In this document: positions 13,001 through 25,000 of the stretch, piece by piece | How the letters are laid out: every line of letters begins with the position of its first letter | How positions within the stretch are numbered: the stretch's first letter is position 1 | From: Saxidomus purpurata | Lineage: Eukaryota; Mollusca; Bivalvia; Venerida; Veneridae | DNA: 64,000 nucleotides | NCBI GenBank assembly: GCA_022818135.1 | Contig: JAFMSR010000012.1 | Coordinates: forward strand, 26,464,971 to 26,528,970 | Direction of reading: 5' to 3' | Notes under the pieces: model-generated | What the model was told of the DNA's origin: nothing | Database searches by the model: none | What the model saw: only the letters and a program-made list of their open reading frames with translations | Translations under genes and position numbers: made by a program

Positions 13001-16000
13001 TTATGAAGACAGTCTTAAACCTATTTGAATACAGCACGTATGCAATAATGAATTGGAAAATAGGCAAGACATACATTGTATTCAGCACAAGCTGCCTACC
13101 TGAATCCAAGCATATTACATATCACACCTGCTTCCATCTGATCGATACCTCGTGCACAGATAGTCCCCCATGTTCCGTTTACTAATATTTCAACCCGTCC
13201 CTCTGACGGCCAGCTACTTCCTGCTACACGAAGGTCACTGAGGCTGAGTGGAAAATCTACAAAAATTTATTTTCAAATCTATATTATAGTCCTTCATCTG
13301 AATTCGGACAGTGACGTCAACGTTCGATAAATCGAAAAATCGATCTTAGTCTACAAGAGATATTTCTCGATACAACTAATCAGATAACAGATTTAGTGTT
13401 GTGTTGTGTTGTGGAAAACTGTTAGGCGGTAATGGATAAAAGATGGAGGTTCGTCTTCAATTCGTATGACGTCGCGCCCATAAAAGCCTTGCAGCTCGGT
13501 GACTTTGGGTCATTATTTGACCAGTGTTAAGGAACCATGTTCTAAATGTTTGGGCGTTTTGACGGAAACAATTACGATTCGTCTGCGCTGTACCGTCTAG
13601 CCGTTACAGTGGCCGGCAATCGACGATGACGTTAGTGCGTCAGTGATATCTAACGGTCGATTCTAGCCACTGTCACGCGGGGTCTTCCAGGTCTCGGAAG
13701 ATCCTGAACAGCAACCTGTCGGTAACGAACTGAAAGGCGCTCAATTGTTTTATGGCAGCATCCGAAAAAACGCGCGACCGCTCTTGCTGTCATTCCTCCC
13801 ATTAGCATCCCAATTGCTTCATTTAGCTCGTTTTCAGAAAGCCGTGGCATATTGAAGCAGTGAAAATAAAAAAACTTTCAATTTTTCGATTTGCCCCTAC
13901 CGCATTAATAATACGACATAGACTGAATAAACCTTTCGGCCACGTATATAACGTGCACGTGGAAACCATGAAAATGAACGTTTCAGTCACTGACCACGAT
14001 GAAGAGGTGTACTGTTTGTAACACGATGATAAAATTAACAATGCAGGGATTAAATACACATGTATATTTTACTAGTAACACATACATGTACACAGACAAG
14101 TTTATGGAGGCCATAAAAGAGGGACGTTTCTTTCTTTGCTGAGTATATGTACGTTTGTGGTAAATACGAATGCAATCCATCCAACCTTCCATGAGATAAT
14201 AAACGGAAAGCACAAATCACATAAATTTAAGCTTAACAAGATTTTTTCACATTTAGACCCCTTGTAACCCCAACCTTTAACCACGTGACCCAAAATTGTA
14301 AAAGAGCTTTTGTAAAACACGTATGCCCGCCTTGATGTAAAATTTGTACTATGAAAGGAACAGTTTTTAAAGTAAAAGTCAGTGTGAAATTCGTGAAAAC
14401 GGCATCTGTAGAAATTGTAGAATAAAAAAATAAAATCTAAAAAAGAAAATAAATCATTCGAAAGTGAAATGACCTTGACCTCCAAATTTTTTTTTCCTAA
14501 AACACAATTAAAAACTAAAAATAAGAAATTGAAATAAAAGTATTTTAGTAACTGTGAAATTGACCTTGACCCCTAAAAATTTTGTTTGCGTAAAACAATT
14601 TTATAATCAAAAATAAAGTTCGAAAAAAAAATATTTTTAGCAACAGTGACCTTGACATTGACCCCTAAAAAATTTTTTTTTGGCTGTAAACAATTTAAAA
14701 GTAAAAAAAAAATCTATTTTTAGTAGTGACCTTGACCTAACAATTTTTTTCTTGCATAAAACAATTTTATTATAAGAAAAAAAAAACATTCGAAAAAAAA
14801 ATCTATTTTTAGTAACAGTGACCTTAAACTTGACCCCTAAAGTTATTTTTTTGTTGAAAACAATTTTAAACAAAAATTGAAAACAAATTATGTTTAGTAA
14901 TGACCTTGACCTAAAAAAAAATTTTTTTGCGTAAAACAATTTTATAATAAAAAAGAATTCGAAAAAAAATCTAATTTTAGTAACAGTGACCTTGTCCCCA
15001 TACCCCACACCCCTCGAAAAAACATTTAAGAAATTAATTGCTAGAAACAATATAAACAATTAAAAGAAAAAAATATTTCAATATCTGTCTCTCCATGCAA
15101 GCTACCTACACACCAAGTTTCATTGCAATTGGTGACTCCTAACTCCTGTTATTAAGCGGAAACAATTTTTCTAATTTAAGTAACAGTGACCTTGACGTTG
15201 ATCCTAGTGACCCCACATGCAACCCAAACTTATTTCATTGCAATTGGTCACTCCTAACTTAAGTTATTGAGGGGAAACCATTCTACAATTCCGGGTCACT
15301 GTAACCTTGACCTTTGACCTTCTACTCTCAAAATCGTTAGGGGTCCTCTACCGGTTATGACCAACGTCAACATCAAGTTTCAAGATGTAAGGCCAAAGCG
15401 TTCTCGAGCTATCGTTCAGAAAATGTTTTACAATTACGGGTCACCGTGACCTTGATTTTTGACCTACTGACCTCAAATCAATAGGGGTTATCTCCTGGTC
15501 ATGACAAACCTCCACATCAAGTTGGAAGATGCTATGTCCAAAGATTTTCAAGTTATCAATCTGAAACCGTTTTACTACTCCGGGTCACTGTGAGCTTGAC
15601 CTTTGACATAATGACCTAAAAACAATAGGGGTCCTCTGCTGGTCATGACTAACCTCCACATCAAGTTTCAGGATCCTAGGCCCAAGCGTTCTTGAGTTAT
15701 CATCTGAAAACCAGTTGGTAGAAGGACGGACGGACGGACAGACAGACATACCGATATACCGACCGACATCTGCAAATCAATATACCCCTCTTCTTCGAAG
15801 GGGGCATAATAGGAGGCCATTATTTCTGTAAGAACTACTGGATTGCAACCTAAATTGAACCTGACCAATATTTTATGATCATAAACCTACACTTAAAATC
15901 TAAATAAAATGCATGCAACCTTTCAACAGTTATCGGAAACCACGATTTTGCTGAAATTTAAGTCGAAAATGGGCCAAAACTCCTGAAACAAATAGTACAT

Positions 16001-19000
16001 TGTACATGTAGCTAAAATCGAATTGGGCCTGTAATTTATTATCATTACTTTCAATTAAATTTTTGATTTCTTTTTCGTCTTTCATATAAGTCTGTTACCC
16101 GGCGTAATGGTAGGGGTAGTTACTCCAGACTGCATACCAATGGCAGAAGAATAATATGGAAGAGTTCTCGTTTGTGGTTTCAAAGGGTACCAGTATTGTT
16201 GGTGCCCGTTTTGGTTTATTAATGCAGTTGCAGGGTATAAGTATTATTGGTTCCCTTTCTATTTCATTATTACAAGTCCATTCATTTAGTTGCATTCGTC
16301 TATATGCTTACTGTCCGGTTAGGATAATTTTACAATGACGCAACAGAAGAGTCTACTTTTACCGGGTAAACACGTTATCTTATTACAAGGGAGAGCACTA
16401 GGCGTAATTAATGTCAATATATATATTATATTCTACATTACATACAGTCGCTGTCACTTTAGTGCAGAAGGTAATGACTCCGGTTCCTGATTATACTGGT
16501 TGTGTCGAACAGGAGTTCATAGGGACATGTACAATCAATTTTTTACACACTTTTTTCAGTAAGATAGTTTTATTTTATTTCTTCTTTTTTGTTTACTTGA
16601 TATGTTTACTTCTATAATCATTTTAATTCATGCTCTTTTCTTTTCTTAGAACAAATTAAACAATCAAATGAAGATCAAATTTGCCTTTATTTGACAATTC
16701 ATCAAACAGCAACAGTTCAAAGGAACAATGTACCTTCATTACTTGCTGAAAAATTGTCTTGGACAAATCATCGTAATTGTGGTAAAACTAGTTCAATGTA
16801 TACATTCCATTACACGAGATGCCATTAAGCACGAAATGCTCGTGCTTGAAATGGTTATAGAATCTTTCAAAGTTTTAGTCATTTTACTTTCATTTACTGT
16901 TTATTGTTTGTCGAAAAAGATTGAAAAAATATCTACACAATTAAAATCTTACCTGAAATAATTCAATGGAAAAAATATTAAGCTTCGATAAGGATCGAAC
17001 CAGTCCTTAAAATCTTTACTTGTAGACACCCAGCGCCCTACCCACTGCGCCAACGAACCGTTCTATCGTATGGTCATGTATTTGAAAGCCTTCGACCCTT
17101 TCCTATATACAGGCTCTACCTGTTATATATCTGTTACGTCACTAACACATTATCCAAACTAGGCTATACTGCTTTTGATTATGTATAAATATATACACAA
17201 ACACAGTAGTCAATGAAAGTTAGCACTTAACATTTTCACGTAATCACATAACGTATACACATAGACATTTAGTATAAATACGTATGTACTTATCAGTTTA
17301 ACATAGGCAATTATCATTAAGCAATGAATGGAAGGCAACTAAAAGTTGTACGCATACACGATGCAGTAGTCAATTATAAGTAGGCACAAATCAATTGCAC
17401 ATAGGCATTTGTCATTTAGACGAATACAGTTGTCAGTTACATGAATAGAATATTTACTTAAATACCCTTCCATATTCCACTATAATACATATGTTACTAT
17501 ATATTTGTACAGTATTACGATGATTATCTTCACGGTCAGGGCAATATAAAATAATTGGCACGCGCGTGAGGGCCGATTATGCGATAATCAGCCCTCAGAA
17601 AAGGGACACGCAACGTCAACGGCTACAAATGACGTCACATCTTGAATAAAATGGCCGCCAGCGACAAAATCAATTGAATCGCCATCAAAAGAGATCATTT
17701 AAAACAAAGTGATAGAAAATAGGTATTCAATTATGGGTGTAACAAGATACAAACGAATTTATCGAAAGTAAAGAATATCATCAACACTAGGAAAAAGATG
17801 ACGCGTAACGATAAAAACTTCAAGGAATGGCCGTGAAGTGAGGAAAACACAAACTTTAAATCATAATCACTAAATGAACAGGATCTGTACATCACACGTA
17901 AGTTTTTATTTTTCTAGTACAATGTATCTAGTAGTTTAGCACATTGTATGCTAGAATACTGATTAAAAATGCAAGATATGTATTATAGACGTTAATTCAC
18001 GACTGCGCCGGGCCGGGACGTATAATCAGCCCTCAGTTGCATAATAGCACTCGGGCTAAAACCCTCGTGCCATTATGCTTCCTGCGGGCCGTTTATCACG
18101 TCCCGGCCCGACTCAGCTGTGTATTATCCTCTAAGTAACGCGAATTAAATGTTCGCATTTAGTAACTCAATGGTACAGATATAGTCAAACACTGCTAAAT
18201 TGTTATACTGTTGTAAAAAATTACTAATCAACCGTTTTAAGCTGTGATGATTTATGAACTCAAAGGTCTTTGTAAAATTAGATTTGGTCAAACGGCTTTG
18301 GTTTCAATTTTTTTTAATCATACTGACCATTTCGGTATGTTATTCAGTGATCCGACATTATTATTGTGTGAGTCTAAACATTGTAAATACTTATTTTTAT
18401 TTAATAAGTTGTTGCAATTCTTGTTGTATATGAGTTTTAATAGTTTTCTATCGTTTTACTATTCTTATTGTAAAGCTTGTTATTCATAATACCGTCTCCC
18501 GTAATCTAGTAGTTTATGCATCCGCCTTTGGTTCGGGAATACAAGCAGCGGTCCGTTCTTATATCGGTGGTTCGTGAGCCGCTAGCTAGTTAAATAAGGG
18601 TAAATATATTCCTACCTGTCTGCAGGATAGGATTCGGGAGGTAAATGAGCTCAGGAAAGAAGTGTCTAATAAGACAGAAATGGCTGGCCCTTTAAATAGG
18701 GTGACGCTACAATACACAAACACTTAACCTTTACTGAATTACGATTACTGTCTACACTTTGTATTTGATATTGAAATCTAAGCAGAGAGAGATAGAGCTT
18801 TAAGTGTATATGTATAACTTGTGACTTTCTGTATGTATTTATGTAATATGTAATATATGATAATTTAAGGTGACTTATTGGTCCATTTACCTTTATTTTA
18901 CCGTAATATATGTCTCGTATTTCAGATGCATATCTATTTATTGTAACTGTAGTCTTTGGAAAACAGAAATCATAGCTCTGTATGCTCTGTTTATCATGTT

Positions 19001-22000
19001 CACTCAGTGACATTTTCAAAATCGTGTACCCGGATCAACGTCAAAAAGTATACAGAGCGTAATGAATGCCGGAAACCATATCACTTTTGATGCTCACTCG
19101 GTGAAATTATAACGTGATATTACACCGAAACCAACAATTATCCTCTATGACATACACCATCAAAAGTGAAAAGATAATTCTTTTCCCCAGGTTGTTTTTT
19201 ATATAATATTTGCAATATTGTAACTCTGAGTGTTTATAACATCTTCATACATGAAACATAGTTTATAACTTAATGTGTATTTGAATGATATGAAGATACC
19301 ATAGATGGAACTGCACATGAGATCCTGTAGCCATGTCCCATTTTCATGGCAGGTCATTGTTATCATGTCTGGTGTGGATCCAGCTTGGCATTTCACTGTC
19401 AATACCGCACCATTAAAAGAGATTGCTTCTCCATTTGTGATGTTGGGTATACCACAGTCTGAATAAATAAGAAGTAAAATTAACGGTTAGCAAACACATA
19501 CTGATTTTTGTTAAGTTTGAGTCATTCTAAAACTTCGTGAATAAAAATGTGATAAACATCAAACGTGTACTTGTTCAATTTTTCAATAGTGATAAAAAGA
19601 TTGTATACTTTCTTAAAGCTGTTCGCTCTCCGATTTTGGTGAAGAAAATAAGATTCTTCGAACTGTCTAAAATTGACACATTATAGAACAAATCATCAAA
19701 TGAAAAGGTTGCAATATAAAAACATGTAAAGAATTTCTGTATTTTCAAGATACACGCTACCAAATAATAAAGCTTTAAAAACAGTTTTTAAATCCCAATA
19801 TAGTGCATAATTTAATTATAATGCAGCGGTGCCGTTAAAACAAACCTACATTTGCAAACGATGTTCTAGTTTTTACTTGTGTTGTTGATTCTAGCATTTA
19901 CTTTTACATTTTATTGTTTAATATATCATTCAAAAGAAGTTTAAATTGTCCACCACAAACTGTGAACGAGCAGCTTTAATACTTATTCAATTAACAAACG
20001 TGTGTCTTACCGGTACAGACTAATGACAAGTCATATCTATGAGAGCAATATGTGCCATAAGGATTCTGAAAATAACACTCATTGATATGATCTCTTGCTC
20101 CATAGTAACATCTAACATCTTGAGTTAGCACTGGTCCTGTACCTTCTCCATACACAGTGGTTTTGAAATAAGCCGCGAGACTGTGAATAGAATATTCACG
20201 TGATTATCATGCAATCATACATGCTTACAACGTTTTGATGTGTTTTGTTCATTTCGGAAGTATAAAAGCATTGTAATACGTGAATAGTCCAAAAATGTAT
20301 ATATTTTAATGAATACAGGTTAACATATGACGGCCATATTCACATCAGATGCATGTTCAAGAAATAGACAGACATTCCAATGAAATATGGTTAGATAAAC
20401 TGTTCGCCGGTAAAGATGACCGAAATACGGTTGGAACAGGCGTTAAACTCGTACAACATTAATATATCGGGCATGGCCTTATCACATTAAAATCGCATTT
20501 AAATCATGCCTACCCAATACGGTTTTCCTTTTTGAAGAAAACTAGTATGTCTTGCCTTTTTATGATTGACTATTCTGATATGACACATGTGTCGATTTTC
20601 AAAATTTTACCTTGAATTCAACATGTTGCAAAAAGTCATTGCATCATATAAACCGATATATCTGTTGCAAATGGTACCCCAATGACCGTCGACCATAAGT
20701 TCAACCCGACCATCATAACGCCCTGTCCCATTCACCAGACGTATACCTGTGACATCTAAAGGACGAACTGCAAAAATAAATAGTACACTTAATAGACAAC
20801 TCATGAAACATAATAATCTTGGTCCGTGATACCCTTTTGTTCGAAACTTTTATGTTAAAGTTGGTGTTTAAATTGTACATTTTGAAGCACATTGCATGTA
20901 TCAAGAAAAGTTAACAACTGGACCCTGTCGTTCAAGAATTTAACAACCCGTCATGTTAACTGTCGGTTAAATTTTCACTCGAATACTATTCGTAACTGGA
21001 AAATACAATGTGAATTTTCAGTTTACTCTTACAAACATTATAGTTTTTACTTTCCATATAACGTTTTACAAAGTCTCTTAAGTATTAAAGAAAATCCCAA
21101 ATTCTAAGTATAACTGGGTCCAGCTCAACATGTAAATGAGCTTGATAGTGCAGACACACGGTCACATACGTTCATTTTGATTTGAATTTGTATGTTTGTT
21201 TAATTGATAACTTGATATGATCACAAATTTCACATGAACTGACTTGAAGGTATAATCAATGGCTCAAAATTATTCTAACAATCTACTTTTAGAAATGCCA
21301 GGCTTGATCCTCCACATTTGAAAAATTAATGTTTTCATCATTGATTGCGTGACACTTCTATATATTCTGAAGGTTTCCGGACAACGATGTGTAAAACGTT
21401 AAGACCCGTTCTGCTAAGTATATTCCACTAATGCAGCATATGTTAGCGATCTTGAAATATTTGAGTCTTGATAGTTGTCTAAGCATTAGGATGTCCAAAA
21501 ACACAGAAATAAAAATTATGGATTAACGACAATATTCGACAAAGAAACACTTCCTTTGAATTCGTTTGAAAATCATTAATTCTATTCTAAACCCTCTCAT
21601 ATAGTATGATGAAAAATATTGTGTAGTTGGGAGTATAACACAAAAAAGCTATAAAATCAGTCCCTTAGAATTACAAAATTTAAAATCTTGGCGTAAAGCA
21701 CGACACCTACCATAACAGGCGACAGCCATATATCTGTCTGAGCATGTTCCATCGGTACTGAACTGACATTCATTGATGTTTGATTCATAACCTGTACAAC
21801 CTAGCTTACTGATAACCATCGGTCCTGCTCCTTCTTTGTATGTAGATGACGTAGAAGAGGTCCATATGTAGTTTCTTCATGAAAATAAAGATAGGCGATA
21901 ATGACAAATATGAAAGTTAGAACAGATAAATTTCGAAGTATAAAAATTTAATTATTTATAAAATTTGGAGATGAGTAACGAGCAGTCAATTATCTGTTTC

Positions 22001-25000
22001 AGCTATGGATATATGAATGACTTTAATGCTAGCCATGACTTTATACTAGGAATGAATCTTTACATATTTGCTTAACGCATTCGTCACGTGCTATAAATTC
22101 CTTTCACATGCCGTTTCCTAGTAACAGGGTGTTGGTTAATTGAAAGGCTCAACAGTATTGAGATTTTCTGTTTTTGATTAAAACGAAAACGAAATAAAAT
22201 GAATGTAACGATATATACTTGAAAGCAAAAGTTCTGCACTGTATAATAAAGTTAACGTAAACTTTGAAGTCTTAAATCGGATATTTCTATACATATTAAA
22301 AAGAAGAACACAATTTTTAAATTGATTTACAAATTTGCAATGTTCGTGACGCTTACGTAGACGGAGAAAAGAAAGTTCATGGTCGTTGAACACACGTGCA
22401 ACATGTTTTGAGCCTCATTGGCTCCAACTGGACCTAAATCGCGTACACGTTGCTCTCTTGAACGCTTCATAATAACAACATACGTTTAGTGTTTGTTAAC
22501 AATTACAGCTTTCGATAGGACTATCCTTTGGTAAACAATTCACTAGAAATGTGTTTATTGATATTGATTATTGATTATTCAATGTATGTTTCATGTACAT
22601 AAAAATATAATAAACGTGAAATTCATGGTTTAGATTGTCACGGTTGATTGGGTGCTTTTGTATAGAATTCTGGACACCCTGTGTTATAGCAAGTAGTCTC
22701 AAAATATTAATTTGCAAACTAAAAATCAAAATTAGCCTACATTTAAATTTAATTATACAATTTCGAACCGCGCAGAACTTTTGTCCTTAAGTATAATTAT
22801 AATTAGTTTATTTAATTCAATGTGTTTTTGTGTTTAAAATGTCATGTTTCCCACCTTATTCCAAACAAAATGTAGCATATTGTCCATAAGTCTTTATGCG
22901 TGAACGAATCACCACACACAGTGCCCCAGGTATTGTTTATTAGCACTTCGACTCTTCCATCGTACAGACCTGTACCAGCTTCTAAACGCATATTTTTAAT
23001 TTCGTCTATCAAATGGAAAACATGCAAATAATGTTTGAAGCATAAGAAAAGGCAATATGGACCTAGCGACTATATATTACATGCTTACATTGTGATATTA
23101 TCTAACTGAAATTTGATGATTAATAAAGAGGTTTTTGCAAATAAACTATTATAAAAGTTTATGAGAGTAAATACTTTTCCATGACTTATGCATCTGTTTT
23201 AGACAGTGCGACATTTAAATCGTACATGTCAATATAAATATGGCAACAACTTTATTTCGAAGGAACAGAACGAAATTTTAAAGAGAATCTTTGATTCAAT
23301 ATATTTTCTGCTTTAATAAGCACACTAGAATTATTTCACATTTTGGTTGCTTGTAAATAGGTCTTCAATATTAACTTCAATTTAATTCATGCATGTAATA
23401 ATACAGGTCAAATTAAATAAGTATAAATGACGATCTCAACTTAAAAGTTGCCTGCTCTTAGGACACCATTAAATACCAAACCAGTCATTTGTGCCCGATT
23501 CCTTGGTCGAGCGATAAGAGTCGCTGACTTGAAATCACCGTAATCTCTCATATATTGTGGGCCATTGGTTCGAACCCTGCTACTGACTATGTCTCTTTAT
23601 GTGAGAAAGTTGGCAATTTCTTATGGTGGATAGGGATCTAATACTTCTTCCAAGAAACGATGGTTAGGTAAACTGTCCGCCTGTAAACCGAAATAGGTTG
23701 GAACGGGCGTTAAACCCATACAGCAAAAACAGTCGCTTGTCAGAAAATAAAACAGACAATCTCATTACATTCACCGATTTACAGTTGTGTTTTTTGCTTA
23801 AATACCTCAAATGGCATGATCGTAGATCAAACCCTGGCCCTCTAAATTTAAAAGACGACAGACAAACAAAAAACAAACAAACAAGGTTTACATGAACTGC
23901 CTGTAGGATATTAGATTAGAGATTTTGCAGCAATCCTTTTTTTTCATTGAATACCGGTGTGTGCCATTCTTGTATAGTACCTGGAATACATGTAAGTGAG
24001 CTCAAGGACCACGTTTCGTCTTGGCAGATTGTTAAACTAACGTCTGAGTGAAAACCTCTGTTACAAGAGATTGTAAGTTCTGTTCCATCAGGTGATACAG
24101 AGTATCCTTCACCATACGTTATAGCAACCTCTCCACATTCTGTAATAGACGTTTTTATAAGAATAATTACACAATATCAAAAGACAAAAATGTTTCACCT
24201 ACAATGTTTATGATATCATTACTTTTACAGCACTTGAACTTGGGAAGCACTGTTATGTAGCGGTAGAGAGTCGAACTCCTAACCCGAGGTCATAAGTTCA
24301 AATCCCGGAAGTGGCATTTGACCGTGACCTCCATATTTTCTTTCTGCGCAAGTACTGGTCAGAACTCCAGCAAGCAGTCGCGGAGAGTAACAAATATAAG
24401 GTTTAAGAACTTGTTCTACAGTCGATGTTTTAAAAAGTAAGTAAGTTTAAACTAATATTTGAACTGTTATACTCAGTGAAAATATGTTAATGATAATAGT
24501 TTCTTATACATTTTAAACAAAATAGCCTATACATGTGAATTTTTCGTAAAGTTTTAATTCAAAGAAACAACGTGCAGTTTCAGGCTACATGATCCTTGTA
24601 GAAGTTTGTTAATGGCTTAGTATAGTCTTAACACCAGACCTGTGCAGAACACACCAACATCTTGCTCATGGGTACACAGTCCAGTTGTTATAAAACTGCA
24701 CTGATTAAGTTGCGTTTCAGCTCCATTACATCGGACCTCCTGTGCAAAAACTGGTCCAGTTCCTTGTCCAAAACGTGCGTTTGTAGCAAATGCGGATGCC
24801 CTGAAAATTGATATTAAAGCTTTTAGCCTATCCATTATATGTGGTGTCCCGAGATTAGTATGGATATTACATTTTACAATTACTCAAAGCACTTGATTTT
24901 ACCTAGAAAGATGTTTGACCGGCAATATAGGCCGTTATTTGCACAAAGGAACGTTCCCACTGAAGCTTTTAAATTCAAAAGTACATCAAATAGTACTTTT

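Larger units (their letters stand above)
13851..19299. other. Large intron between Sushi 2 and SRCR4 (right part)
   Basis: Beyond the repeats listed (TGACCTTGACC block, pearl-like element, tRNA-like piece, hairpins, 19081 element) no exon-like cysteine pattern was seen on the minus strand. Confidence 0.5.

Noticed and set aside
14637..15059. 140-codon minus-strand open frame
   Set aside because: It is the translation of the 85-90-bp TGACCTTGACC tandem repeat; Phe/Lys-rich and periodic, with no domain.
16983..17062. Functional tRNA gene on the minus strand
   Set aside because: A and B boxes are present, but the T stem does not pair and there is no clear anticodon arm; treated as SINE head or pseudogene.
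18666..19019. 117-codon minus-strand frame
   Set aside because: No signal, cysteine pattern or recognisable motif, and it sits in an intron on the same strand; likely chance.
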